A stretch of DNA of 58,577 nucleotides from an uncultured Muribaculaceae bacterium (GTDB lineage: Bacteria; Bacteroidota; Bacteroidia; Bacteroidales; Muribaculaceae): contig CANRCT010000019.1 of the NCBI GenBank assembly GCA_947629175.1, positions 1 through 58,577 of the forward strand. The letters run 5' to 3'. The notes beneath the pieces are model-generated. The model was not told the DNA's origin. It did no database searches and saw only the letters and a list, made by a program, of their open reading frames with translations. The translations under genes and the position numbers were made by a program. Below are positions 33,562 through 43,731 of the stretch, piece after piece (the stretch's first letter is position 1; every line of letters starts with the position of its first letter).

Positions 33562-35661
33562 TTATTCGGTTAATGATAGCGTCACTCGTTGGCCCCGTGG
33601 TGCGAGTCCGCCGGCCGCGGGAGTCTGTCGGGTGACGTAGCCCGATCCCTGGAAGGTGACGTTATAGCCCGCCTTTTCCAGTATTGCTATGGCGTCGCGA
33701 AGGCCGTAGCCCACCACGTCGGGCACTCCTTTGGCTACAGCCTTTGGCTTGGCAAGCGACCGTCGGGAGCCTTTGACTCCCAGTTCGTCTCTGACTCGTT
33801 CGTGATGTCCGGTGCGTGCCGAGGCGTAGAGCACGGGAGAGTCGGCCACAGCGCTTTCGGCCGACAGGTCGGATGAATTGCCAAGCATGCCTCTCGAATA
33901 GAGCTTCAGGGCAACGTTTTTAAGCACTTCGCCCGATGTCGAAGCCGCGCCCAGAGCGTTCTGTTTGGGATGGCATGTGAGCACTATGCATGAGTATTTC
34001 GGCGCCTCCGCAGGAAAAAATCCGCAGAATGCAAGGCGTTTTTTGCCGGTGTTGTATGATCCGCCCTCGATCATGTAGCATGTACCGGTCTTTCCGGCTA
34101 TCCTCACGAGGTCGGATTTAAGTCGCCGGCCGGTGCCGTGAGGGCCCCATACTACGTTGGTGAGCATGTGCTGCAGTTTTTTTGCATTTTCCTCGGAGCA
34201 GATGCGGTCGCGGATATATGTCACGGGCAGCACTGAGTCGATATCCTCTCCCGTCAGACGGCTGACAAGCCGCGGCCTGACGTAGCGGCCTCCGTTGGCG
34301 ATCGCGTTGTAGACGGAGAGGGTGTAGAGCGGGGGTATTTCAGTGGCGTAGCCGTAGCACTGTCGCGAGAGCGATATGCGTCCTCCGCGGTTGGTCGGCA
34401 CGGAGTCTATCCGCGGTGTGCTTTCGCCAGCTATGCCGGTGTGCATCGGTTCGAGGAAGCCTATCTGTTTGAGCCGGTGGTAAAATCCCCCCGGATGGGC
34501 GTCGTAGCGGCGGGTGATGATGCGCGTCATGCCGATGTTGCTCGACTGCTCGATCACTTCGGCCACCGAAAGCGACGAGTTGAAGTGTGAGTCGGTGATT
34601 CCGCGTCCTCCCGCGTAGGGAAATGACTTGCCTATGGGTATCTGTTCCTGCAGGTTGCTGACGATGCCGTCCTCAAGGGCTATGAGCATGGAAATCGGCT
34701 TAATTACCGACCCCGGCTCGTACCCGAGTACTGCGCGGTTCATTCCTTCGATATAGCCCGGTGCCGAAGGGTTCTTCTCCAGGTTGGATATGGCCTTGAT
34801 GTCGCCCGTGGCGACCTCCATGAGCACAGCCACTCCCCAGTCGGCGTCGACATAGGTCAGCAGATTGTTGAGTTCGTTCTCCACGATGTCCTGCATCTTG
34901 ATGTCGATGGTGGTGCGTATGTTCAGACCGGGTATCGCCGGTTTGTCGGTCCAGTTGACGATACCTCTTGTAAGGGCGACTTTCTTGGCAATGCCCGGAG
35001 TGCCGAAGAGCATGCTGTCGAGAGCTTTCTCAAGTCCGGAAATGCCGTGCACCTCCTTGCATTCATGCGTTGCCCCTACGCCGCCTATGCTTCGGCGCGC
35101 CATGTCGCCATAGGGGTTGACGCGGCGCATCTTCGATTCGATGGAGAGACCGGTGCGGTTGCGGTTGGGGATCTTGAAGAAGGGGAACGTGCGCAGCCGG
35201 CGGTAGTCGGCATATGAGATGTTGTCGAGCAGGCGGTATGCTCTGGGGCGTTTTGATTTCTCTTTGATGTTGTCGAGCGGCTTGAGCAGGTGGGCGCGCC
35301 ATGCCTTGGCGTCGCGCACGGGGAAGTATCGGGCGAGCGAATCGGCGATGGTGTCGATCTGCTGGCGGAGCAGATTTTCCATAAAGCGTTCGCTCCGGTA
35401 GTCGATCCTGACGGTGTAGTACCGCAGGTTGGTGGCGAGTATGCTGCCGTCGGAAGCGAGTATGTTGCCTCGTTCGGGAGGTATGGTGTCGCATCTCGAC
35501 AGTTCTTTGAGCGCCTTTTCGTTCCATGCGTCGGCCGATACCACGGTGTTGTCGACCACATGCCATACGATGCCTGCCGCACATACAAGCATGGCCGCCA
35601 CGATCAGAGCGTAGCGGCGGTTCATGTGCTTGCGGTTGGATTTTTTCTTAGGCTGGGTCAT
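33562..35661 (-). CDS. ftsI: Septal peptidoglycan transpeptidase FtsI (PBP3-like) with a C-terminal PASTA domain
   Basis: A 699-residue class B penicillin-binding protein. A basic cytoplasmic N-terminus and one helix ([19 protein letters not shown]) are followed by the dimerisation domain ([15 protein letters not shown]). The transpeptidase domain contains the active-site SVIK (about residue 316, in [11 protein letters not shown]), SSN in [11 protein letters not shown] and KTG in AGKTGTCYM (about 521). The last ~65 residues ([20 protein letters not shown]) form a single PASTA domain, common in Bacteroidetes FtsI. It crosslinks septal peptidoglycan with FtsW. The start overlaps the ftsL stop by four bases. 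Confidence 0.95.
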   Translation of the reverse strand: MTQPKKKSNRKHMNRRYALIVAAMLVCAAGIVWHVVDNTVVSADAWNEKALKELSRCDTIPPERGNILASDGSILATNLRYYTVRIDYRSERFMENLLRQQIDTIADSLARYFPVRDAKAWRAHLLKPLDNIKEKSKRPRAYRLLDNISYADYRRLRTFPFFKIPNRNRTGLSIESKMRRVNPYGDMARRSIGGVGATHECKEVHGISGLEKALDSMLFGTPGIAKKVALTRGIVNWTDKPAIPGLNIRTTIDIKMQDIVENELNNLLTYVDADWGVAVLMEVATGDIKAISNLEKNPSAPGYIEGMNRAVLGYEPGSVIKPISMLIALEDGIVSNLQEQIPIGKSFPYAGGRGITDSHFNSSLSVAEVIEQSSNIGMTRIITRRYDAHPGGFYHRLKQIGFLEPMHTGIAGESTPRIDSVPTNRGGRISLSRQCYGYATEIPPLYTLSVYNAIANGGRYVRPRLVSRLTGEDIDSVLPVTYIRDRICSEENAKKLQHMLTNVVWGPHGTGRRLKSDLVRIAGKTGTCYMIEGGSYNTGKKRLAFCGFFPAEAPKYSCIVLTCHPKQNALGAASTSGEVLKNVALKLYSRGMLGNSSDLSAESAVADSPVLYASARTGHHERVRDELGVKGSRRSLAKPKAVAKGVPDVVGYGLRDAIAILEKAGYNVTFQGSGYVTRQTPAAGGLAPRGQRVTLSLTE

Positions 35662-36005
35662 CTTGCCGGGAGTTTATATGGTGGCCTCTGCTGCACGTGG
35701 AGGTTGAGCCCGAGCGAGTCAACGAGCTGCTGCATCTCTGATTCGCGGGTGCGGCTCATATAGACCGATCTCACGCGCAGCCGTTCGGTCTTGACGATTT
35801 CAAGTTCGTTGTTCAGGCGGCGTATCTCCTCCATTTTTGTCTGGCAGTGGTATTTGTTGGTGATAAAAACCATTATTACGGTGAAAACGGCGAACACCTT
35901 GAGCCAGTGGCGCGCGAAGAAGTCGCTGGATATCACCTGTCCGTAGATCAGGCGTCCGGCTATCGAGCCTTTGGCTTTTGCCTTTAATGATTCTTTCTTT
36001 GACAT
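35658..36005 (-). CDS. ftsL: FtsL-like small division protein
   Basis: A 115-residue bitopic protein. A Lys-rich N-terminus (MSKKESLKAKAKGS) and cytoplasmic stretch precede one helix (WLKVFAVFTVIMVFITNKYH), then a coiled-coil-like segment (MEEIRRLNNELEIVKTERLR) and a short tail with Pro. Sequence similarity to known FtsL proteins is weak by nature. The assignment rests on size, topology, the leucine-rich periplasmic coil and the fixed position between rsmH (12 bases upstream) and ftsI (4-base overlap). It would form a complex with FtsQ and a DivIC/FtsB protein encoded elsewhere. Confidence 0.85.
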   Translation of the reverse strand: MSKKESLKAKAKGSIAGRLIYGQVISSDFFARHWLKVFAVFTVIMVFITNKYHCQTKMEEIRRLNNELEIVKTERLRVRSVYMSRTRESEMQQLVDSLGLNLHVQQRPPYKLPAR

Positions 36006-36017
36006 GGCGGGAGAGTG

Positions 36018-36926
36018 TTACTGTTTTATTGCGATCCGGAGTTTGGCGCTGCGCGAGCGGGGATTGCGTTCGATCTCTTCTGCGTCGGGCACTATGGGTT
36101 TTGATGTCAGTGGCTTGAGAGGCGCTTCTGTCTTTCCGAAGAAGTCCTTCTCCAGTCGGCCTTCTATGTTGCCGGCCTTCATGAAGTTCTTGACCATGCG
36201 GTCTTCGAGCGAGTGATATGTGATGACGGCGAGACGTCCGCCGGGCGCGAGCAGTCCGGTGGCCTGTGTCAGAAATTCCCCGAGGGCGTCGAGTTCGCCG
36301 TTGACAGCGATCCTCAGCGCCTGAAACACCTGGGCAAGCTCCTTCTTCTCTGCCTTGGGGCTTATGAAGGGGCGCACGATGGCCAGCAACTGTTCAACGG
36401 TGGTGATGTCGCCGACGCTGCGTGCCTTCACGATCGCCGAGGCGATTCGTCGAGCCTGCCGCAGCTCCCCGTAGAGGCTGAGTAGGCGTGAGAGCTCCTC
36501 TTCGGTGGATTCGGCCAGAAGAGTCGCGGCCGTGAAGCCTGAACGCTGGTTCATGCGCATGTCGAGCGGGCCGTCCCAGCGGAACGAGAATCCTCTTGCT
36601 GCGTCGTCGAAGTGGTGGAACGACACTCCGAGATCGGCCAGCACGCCGTCGACATGTTCTACGCCGTGGTAGCGCATGAAGTTGCGCAGGTAGCGGAAAT
36701 TGGAATGTACGATTGTAAACCGCGGGTCGCGGAAAGCTCTCTCCACCGCCTCCGCATCCTGATCGAACCCGTAGAGATGGCCTTCGGGGGCAAGATGCTC
36801 CACAATGGCGCGCGAATGGCCGCCGCCGCCGTAAGTGACGTCGACATAAATGCCTCCGGGTTTAAGCGCGAGGGCTTCGAGTGTCTGCGGCAGCAATGCC
36901 GGTATGTGATAAGCCTGTTCAGTCAT
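36018..36926 (-). CDS. rsmH: 16S rRNA (cytosine1402-N4)-methyltransferase RsmH
   Basis: A 302-residue SAM-dependent methyltransferase. YVDVTYGGGGHSRAIVEHL is the SAM loop (about residues 27-45), followed by YGFDQDAEAVERA, GVLADLGVSFHHFDDAARGFSFR and the C-terminal ITYHSLEDRMVKNFMK. These match RsmH (MraW). It is the first gene of the dcw operon here. mraZ, which usually precedes it, is absent: upstream lies a 260-base gap with a candidate promoter and then the convergently oriented end of ettA on the same strand. Confidence 0.96.
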   Translation of the reverse strand: MTEQAYHIPALLPQTLEALALKPGGIYVDVTYGGGGHSRAIVEHLAPEGHLYGFDQDAEAVERAFRDPRFTIVHSNFRYLRNFMRYHGVEHVDGVLADLGVSFHHFDDAARGFSFRWDGPLDMRMNQRSGFTAATLLAESTEEELSRLLSLYGELRQARRIASAIVKARSVGDITTVEQLLAIVRPFISPKAEKKELAQVFQALRIAVNGELDALGEFLTQATGLLAPGGRLAVITYHSLEDRMVKNFMKAGNIEGRLEKDFFGKTEAPLKPLTSKPIVPDAEEIERNPRSRSAKLRIAIKQ

Positions 36927-36951
36927 AATTCTACCACTGAATTGGGGGTTG

Positions 36952-36983
36952 TAAAGTTAGCTATTTTTGACGTGAATTTGCAA
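36952..36983 (-). promoter_or_regulatory. Candidate Bacteroidetes-type promoter of the dcw operon
   Basis: Read on the - strand, TTG (36981-36983) is followed after 21 bases by TAACTTTA (36952-36959), close to the TTTG-N20-TAnnTTTG consensus with one mismatch in the -7 box. The predicted start would be within ~20 bases of the rsmH ATG at 36926. I see no other candidate in the gap 36927-37187. Confidence 0.5.
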
Positions 36984-37121
36984 TTTCAAACGCCAAAATT
37001 TTATAGATGTTAATAACTTGCCTCCGGCGGATTATCTAAATTACTGTTTTACAGCGTTAGTCGCACGGCACTCCATATTTGCAAATGTAAATTCACCCCG
37101 GCTTTACCCCATCAGGTAAAG

Positions 37122-37156
37122 AGCCCCCGCAACGTATATAAATCATTGCAGGGGCT
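37122..37156 (-). terminator. Hairpin after ettA
   Basis: AGCCCCCGCAA at 37122-37132 pairs with TTGCAGGGGCT at 37146-37156 (one mismatch). It lies 32 bases past the ettA stop on the - strand. No T-tract follows, so it is a weak terminator call. Confidence 0.45.
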
Positions 37157-37187
37157 GTACATTACATGCTATGGAATCATCCCGTAA

Positions 37188-38873
<1,686 letters not shown>

Positions 38874-38925
38874 TTGTGTGTCGGGTTATTGTCGTGTAAG
38901 TGTAAATATCTGTTTTTCTGTCGGA

Positions 38926-39492
38926 TTATTTGCGTCGGCGGGGCGCATATCTCACAGGATAGTCGCAGCCGGTGCGTCCCTCGACGATATTCTTGAGCTT
39001 GCCGCGGATCAGCTGCTTGCGTATCGGCGAGATATGGTCGATGTAGAGCATCCCTTCGAGGTGGTCGCACTCATGCTGGACGATACGTGCCAGGAAGCCT
39101 TCTATTACTTCCTCGTGGGGCGTCAGCGATTCGTCAAGCCAGCGCAGGCGTATGCGCTCTGTGCGGCTGACGTTCTCCGACAGTCCGGGGAGCGACAGGC
39201 ATCCCTCGGAGCGGCTGATGCGGTCGCCGTCGAGCACTTCGATCTCCGGGTTGATCAGCGTCATCTTGCGGCCGGCGCACTCGGGGAAGCTGTCGGCCAC
39301 AGGCGATGCGTCGATCACCACGAGCCTGATGCTTTTGCCTATCTGCGGGGCGGCGAGGCCTACCCCCTCGGAGGCGTACATGGTGAGATACATGTCGTCG
39401 ATCAGCTTCGTGAGCTCTTCCGACGACTCTTTGACAGGCTCGGCTATCTTCCTGAGCACGGGATGTCCGTAGAGATATATTGGCAGTTTCAT
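38926..39492 (-). CDS. def: Peptide deformylase
   Basis: A 188-residue metalloenzyme removing the formyl group from nascent chains. The start at 39492 (MKLPIYLYGHPVLRKIAEPV) is the canonical N-terminus; the in-frame extension upstream runs through ruvX in another frame and is not real. All three motifs are present: GVGLAAPQIG, EGCLSLPG and QHECDHLEG, giving the Cys-His-His metal site and catalytic Glu. The C-terminus is basic (RYAPRRRK). It lies between ruvX (53 bases) and ettA (52 bases), so the three probably form one transcript concerned with replication and translation housekeeping. Confidence 0.96.
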   Translation of the reverse strand: MKLPIYLYGHPVLRKIAEPVKESSEELTKLIDDMYLTMYASEGVGLAAPQIGKSIRLVVIDASPVADSFPECAGRKMTLINPEIEVLDGDRISRSEGCLSLPGLSENVSRTERIRLRWLDESLTPHEEVIEGFLARIVQHECDHLEGMLYIDHISPIRKQLIRGKLKNIVEGRTGCDYPVRYAPRRRK

Positions 39493-39545
39493 TGCTGTAG
39501 GTTTTTCAAAAGGCTTCCTGTTGTGGAGGAATTTTACGGGGGCTG

Positions 39546-39995
39546 TCAGGGCAGAGGCGAGGCTCCGCTGTCTCGGGCGCCGTATTGCCGGCTTTCGAGG
39601 TAAGAGTTGAGTATCAGCACGGCGGCCATGCGGTCGGCCAGCGATTTGTCGCGTCGCTGCGAGCGGGTCATGCCCGAGTCGATCATCGACCGGTGGGCGA
39701 TGGCAGAGGTGAAACGCTCGTCCCACATCACTATCTCCATGCCCGGGACGGCCTTGCGCAGCCGCGCTATGGCCGGACGGATGAAGCGCATCGACTCCGA
39801 CTCGTTGCCGCGCATGTCGCGTGGCAGCCCCGCCACTATGAAGTCGACAGGCTCGCCGGCGCAGTAGCCGGCCACGAACGCCGGCAGCGCGGCAGTGTCG
39901 ACGGTCTGCAAGGCGGTCGCCACAATGCGCAACGGATCGGTCACCGCCACTCCGCAGCGGCGTCGGCCGAAGTCTATGCCCATGATTCTTCCCAT
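39546..39995 (-). CDS. ruvX: Putative pre-16S rRNA nuclease/Holliday junction resolvase RuvX (YqgF)
   Basis: A 149-residue RNase H-like protein. MGIDFGRRRCGVAVTDP carries the first catalytic Asp; IVAGLPRDMRGNES and MWDERFTS give the second acidic cluster; DRMAAVLILNSYLES gives the last Asp. This is the YqgF family, implicated in 16S rRNA 5'-end processing and proposed as a resolvase. It starts a three-gene - strand set with def and ettA and is divergent from the S41 protease. The ATG at 39995 is just behind a -7-like box on the - strand; a second possible start is four codons downstream. Confidence 0.93.
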   Translation of the reverse strand: MGRIMGIDFGRRRCGVAVTDPLRIVATALQTVDTAALPAFVAGYCAGEPVDFIVAGLPRDMRGNESESMRFIRPAIARLRKAVPGMEIVMWDERFTSAIAHRSMIDSGMTRSQRRDKSLADRMAAVLILNSYLESRQYGARDSGASPLP

Positions 39996-40002
39996 TTTGA
40001 TG

Positions 40003-40042
40003 CAAAGTTACATAAAAAATCTCTCTTTTTATATTATCTTTG
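40003..40042. promoter_or_regulatory. Divergent -7 boxes between ruvX and the S41 protease
   Basis: On the - strand TAACTTTG (40003-40010) faces ruvX and on the + strand TATCTTTG (40035-40042) faces the protease gene. Both fit TAnnTTTG. The -33 elements are not clear on either side. The ruvX start codon would be almost at the transcription start, so that mRNA may be nearly leaderless. Confidence 0.45.
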
Positions 40043-40074
40043 CAAGCAGAATCAATCCCAACATCCACAGCAAG

Positions 40075-43000
40075 ATGAAAAAAGTAATTTTGGCGGCCGC
40101 CCTGCTGACGGCCACCGCCGCGGCAGGCGCCTCCGAGGCTCCGCTGTGGCTGCGCAATCCGGCCATTTCGCCCGACGGCCGGACAATAGCGTTCACCTAT
40201 CGCGGCGATATCTTCACCGTCGCGACTGCCGGCGGACAGGCCCGGCAGATCACGACCAATCCGGCCTACGATACGGCTCCGGTATGGAGTCCCGACGGAC
40301 AGACGATCGCCTTCGCAAGCGACCGCGACGGCTCTATGGACGTCTACACCGTGGCTGCCACAGGCGGCCAGCCGGTGAAACTCACCACCCACTCCGCCGC
40401 CGAGACTCCGGTGGCGTTCCTTACCCCCGATACTCTGCTCTTCACGGGTGCAGTGATGCCGGCCCGGACAGATATCCAGTTCCCCTCGTCGCTCTTCCCG
40501 CAGACCTATAAGATCAGCGTCAAGGGCGGACGCCCGCAGATGTACACGTCGCTCGCCATGGAGCAGATCTCGGTCAATCCGGCCGACGGAAGCATTCTCT
40601 ACACCGACAAGAAGGGCTATGAGGATCCTCTGCGCAAGCACCACACCTCGTCGATAGCCCGCGACATATGGCGCGCCGACCGCGGCGGCCGCACCGGCTT
40701 CAAAAAACTGACTTCCGCCAAAGGTGAGGACCGCAACGCCGTGTGGGCCCCCGACGGTCGCTCGTATTATTTCCTGAGCGAGCGCGACGGCGGTTCGTTC
40801 AACGTCTACAAGACCGCTCCCGGCTCGTCAGAGGTCAAGCAGATCACGCGCCATGCCAAGCATCCGGTGCGCTCGCTCTCGGCATCGGCCGACGGCACTC
40901 TCTGCTACAGCTACGACGGCGAGCTCTGGACCGTAAAGGAGGGAGCCGAGCCGCGCAAGGTCAGCGTGACCATCGCCGCCGACTATAACGAGAAGCCTCT
41001 CTCGGCCCAGGTGCGCCGCTCCGGCGCCACCGATCTCGCCGTGTCCCCCTCGGGCAAGGAGGTTGCTTTCATACTCCACGGCGATGTCTACGTCACCTCC
41101 ATCGAGTATGCCACCACGCGCCGCATCACCGACACTCCGCAGCAGGAGCGCGATCTGAGCTTCAGCGCCGACGGCCGCAGTCTCGTCTATTCGGCCGAGC
41201 GCGGCGACACGTGGGGTATCTACCGCAGTTCGATAAAGCGTCCCGAGGAGAAACTCTTCACCTACGCCACCGAGATCGAGGAGGAACCGCTCGTGGCCGA
41301 CGGCCGCACGTCGTTCCAGCCCGCATATTCGCCCGACGGCAAGGAGGTGGCTTTCCTGCGCGACCGCACTGAGCTGTGCGTCATCAATCTCGCCGACAGG
41401 AAGGTGCGCACCGTGCTCGACGGCAAATACAATTATTCCTACTCCGACGGCGACGTCACCTACCGTTGGAGCCCCGACAGCCGCTGGTTTCTCGTCGACT
41501 ACATAGGCCATGGCGGATGGAACAACAAGGACGTGGCCCTCGTGAAGGCCGACGGCTCGGGCGAGGTGACCAACCTCACCGAGAGCGGCTATACCGACGG
41601 CAACGCCAAGTGGGTGCTCGACGGCAAGGCCATGATATGGGAGAGCGACCGCGCCGGCTACCGCAGCCACGGCAGCTGGGGAGCCGAGAGCGACACCTAT
41701 ATAATGTTCTTCGATCCCGAGGCATGGGATCGCTTCCGTCTCTCCAAGGAGGAACTCGCCCTGCTTGAGGAGGCCGAGAAGGATGCGAAAGACAAGAATG
41801 CTGACGATTCCAAGGCCGACAAGAAGGATAAAAAGGATAAGAAAGGAAAAGACAAGGATGGCAAGAAGGGCGACGATGCTGCCGTCAAGCCGCTGAAGTT
41901 TGATCTCGACGGCCGCCGCGACCGCGTGGCGCGTCTGACGGGTAATTCCTCGCGCCTGGGCGATGCTCATCTCTCGAAGAAGGGCGACAAGCTCTACTAT
42001 TGCGCCGCCTTCGAGGACGGCTACGATCTCTGGGAGCGCGACCTCAAGGAAGGATCGGTGCGCAAGCTCGCCAAGGGCGTGGGCGGATTCATGAATCCGG
42101 GCAAGGATGAGAACAAGGTCTACGTGGTGCGCCGCGGAGGTCTTACGGAGGTCAGTCTCACCGACGGCAAGACCAAGGAGATCGCTTTTGCCGCCGACTT
42201 CAATTACCGTCCGGCCGACGAGCGCCGCTACATCTTCAATCATGCCTGGCGTCAGGTCAACGACAAGTTCTACGACCCGCAGATCCACGGCATCGACTGG
42301 AACGGCTACCACGACTCCTATGCCCGCTTCCTCGATCATATCGACAATAACTACGACTTCGCCCAGATGCTCTCCGAGATGCTCGGCGAGCTCAACGGCT
42401 CCCACACCGGCGCCCGCTATTATGGCGGCGGCTCGGCCCCGGCCACAGCATCGCTCGGAGCGTTCTTCGACGAGACTTATGCAGGCGACGGCCTGAAGGT
42501 TTCAGAGGTCATAGCGCGCGGCCCGCTCGCCACGGCCGACAGCAAGGTAGTGCCGGGCACAGTCATCGAGAGCATCGACGGCACGAAGATAGCCGCCGGC
42601 GCCGACTACTATCCGCTGCTCGCCGGAAAAGCCGGCAAGAAGGTTACCCTCGGCATCGTTACTCCCGACGGCAAGCATCAGGAGCAGACCGTGAAGCCTA
42701 TCAGTTCGGGCCGTCTCAGCGATCTGCTCTACAATCGGTGGGTTGAGCGCAACCGCGAGGCCACGGCACGCCTCTCGGGCGGCAAAATCGGCTACATTCA
42801 CGTCAAGGGGATGGACAGCCCGAGCTTCCGCACCGTCTACTCCGACCTGCTCGGCCGCTACCGCGACTGCGACGCCGTGGTGATCGACACCCGCCACAAC
42901 GGAGGCGGCTGGCTCCACGACGACCTGGCCACCCTGCTGAGCGGCAAGCAGTATGCCGAGTATGTGCCCCGCGGCCAGTATATCGGCTCCGATCCGTTCA

Positions 43001-43329
43001 ACAAGTGGCTTAAGCCGTCGTGCGTGCTCGTCTGCGAGGACAACTATTCCAACGCCCACGGTTTCCCCTGGGTATACAAGACGCTCGGCATCGGCAAGCT
43101 CGTAGGCACTCCCGTGCCCGGCACGATGACCGCCGTATGGTGGGAGTCGCAGATCGACCCGTCGATCGTGTTCGGCATACCGCAGGTGGGCTGCAAGGAC
43201 ATGCAGGGCCGCTATCTTGAGAATCAGGAGCTGCAGCCCGACATCCTGATCTACAACACCCCGGAGCAACAGCTCGCGGGCGACGACCGTCAGCTTGAGG
43301 CCGCAGTGAAGTCGCTCCTCGCGAAGTGA
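40075..43329 (+). CDS. Tricorn-like S41 family protease with N-terminal beta-propeller
   Basis: A 1084-residue exported protein. I choose the ATG at 40075 (MKKVILAAALLTATAAAGAS), a good signal peptide; the longer frame to 39895 overlaps ruvX. Residues ~25-560 contain repeated PD40-type blades (ISPDGRTIAFTYRGDIFTV, YSPDGKEVAFLRD, FSADGRSLVYSAERGD). A Lys/Asp-rich low-complexity insert (about 565-605) follows. Then come a tricorn C1-like region, a PDZ-like segment (LKVSEVIARGPLATADSK) and an S41 core with GKIGYIHVKGMDSPSF, DTRHNGGG and a likely nucleophile Ser in DNYSNAHGFPW. It probably degrades peptides in the periplasm. It is a single gene with its own terminator. Confidence 0.9.
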   Translation: MKKVILAAALLTATAAAGASEAPLWLRNPAISPDGRTIAFTYRGDIFTVATAGGQARQITTNPAYDTAPVWSPDGQTIAFASDRDGSMDVYTVAATGGQPVKLTTHSAAETPVAFLTPDTLLFTGAVMPARTDIQFPSSLFPQTYKISVKGGRPQMYTSLAMEQISVNPADGSILYTDKKGYEDPLRKHHTSSIARDIWRADRGGRTGFKKLTSAKGEDRNAVWAPDGRSYYFLSERDGGSFNVYKTAPGSSEVKQITRHAKHPVRSLSASADGTLCYSYDGELWTVKEGAEPRKVSVTIAADYNEKPLSAQVRRSGATDLAVSPSGKEVAFILHGDVYVTSIEYATTRRITDTPQQERDLSFSADGRSLVYSAERGDTWGIYRSSIKRPEEKLFTYATEIEEEPLVADGRTSFQPAYSPDGKEVAFLRDRTELCVINLADRKVRTVLDGKYNYSYSDGDVTYRWSPDSRWFLVDYIGHGGWNNKDVALVKADGSGEVTNLTESGYTDGNAKWVLDGKAMIWESDRAGYRSHGSWGAESDTYIMFFDPEAWDRFRLSKEELALLEEAEKDAKDKNADDSKADKKDKKDKKGKDKDGKKGDDAAVKPLKFDLDGRRDRVARLTGNSSRLGDAHLSKKGDKLYYCAAFEDGYDLWERDLKEGSVRKLAKGVGGFMNPGKDENKVYVVRRGGLTEVSLTDGKTKEIAFAADFNYRPADERRYIFNHAWRQVNDKFYDPQIHGIDWNGYHDSYARFLDHIDNNYDFAQMLSEMLGELNGSHTGARYYGGGSAPATASLGAFFDETYAGDGLKVSEVIARGPLATADSKVVPGTVIESIDGTKIAAGADYYPLLAGKAGKKVTLGIVTPDGKHQEQTVKPISSGRLSDLLYNRWVERNREATARLSGGKIGYIHVKGMDSPSFRTVYSDLLGRYRDCDAVVIDTRHNGGGWLHDDLATLLSGKQYAEYVPRGQYIGSDPFNKWLKPSCVLVCEDNYSNAHGFPWVYKTLGIGKLVGTPVPGTMTAVWWESQIDPSIVFGIPQVGCKDMQGRYLENQELQPDILIYNTPEQQLAGDDRQLEAAVKSLLAK

Positions 43330-43358
43330 CCCTCCCGCTGAACTGACAGTCATACATC

Positions 43359-43400
43359 ACAGACAGAGGCGTGCCGGGATCCCGACACGCCTCTGTCTGT
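43359..43400 (+). terminator. Long near-perfect terminator hairpin after the S41 protease
   Basis: A 21-base arm starting ACAGACAGAGGCGTG at 43359 pairs with an arm ending CACGCCTCTGTCTGT at 43400, with one mismatch and almost no loop. It lies 30 bases past the stop. No T-tract follows. Confidence 0.7.
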
Positions 43401-43526
43401 GTATAGTTGGGAGTGTTTTGATGTTTTTTTTAATTTGTGGGTGGGATGGAGGCGGGGATGGATGGAGGAGAGGATGGAGGAGGGGAGTGATAAAGGGAAA
43501 AAACGAGGGTTTAACAATTTTTAACC

Positions 43527-43535
43527 GGGGGGGGG
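43527..43535 (+). repeat. G9 homopolymer tract just upstream of the fimbrial operon -7 box
   Basis: Nine consecutive G follow TTTTTAACC and precede TATTTTCTTGC. The tract ends 21 bases before the -7 box at 43557, where the -33 region of a Bacteroidetes promoter should lie. Such tracts change length by slipped-strand mispairing in other bacteria. The preceding ~100 bases (43430-43490) are also purine-rich with repeated GGATGGAGG-like words. Confidence 0.8.
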
Positions 43536-43556
43536 TATTTTCTTGCTCATTATACG

Positions 43557-43564
43557 TAATTTTG
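43557..43564 (+). promoter_or_regulatory. Candidate -7 box of the intact fimbrial operon (TAATTTTG)
   Basis: TAATTTTG matches TAnnTTTG. The -33 position is occupied by the end of the G9 tract and TATTTT rather than TTTG. The predicted start near 43571 gives a ~160-base leader before the first gene at 43732. Confidence 0.5.
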
Positions 43565-43615
43565 CGTCGCTTAAGGCGCGGCCATGCCCGCGCCATGGGC
43601 TGGTGAAAGAGACGC

Positions 43616-43699
43616 ATTGATGAAAAACACAGGCCGAAACGCCATTCTGACAGGGTATTGCTACGGTCTATGTGAATCCTCGGTTGCTTTTTCATCAAT
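43616..43699. repeat. Perfect 12-bp inverted repeat in the fimbrial operon leader
   Basis: ATTGATGAAAAA at 43616-43627 and its exact complement TTTTTCATCAAT at 43688-43699 enclose 60 bases. It could form a stem in the leader RNA or be the ends of a small invertible segment. I see no promoter inside the 60 bases in either direction. A 34-codon reading frame (43620-43724) also runs through it and stops eight bases before the first gene. Confidence 0.6.
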
Positions 43700-43731
43700 A
43701 TCTGTGAAACAAACCTTACAGTGAGATATAG

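Noticed and set aside
36960-37100. tRNA or riboswitch between rsmH and ettA
   Set aside because: No cloverleaf or known aptamer core could be drawn; only a promoter-like pair and a hairpin are present.
38926-40644. 572-codon extension of the deformylase frame
   Set aside because: It runs through ruvX and the divergent promoter region; the deformylase N-terminus starts cleanly at 39492.
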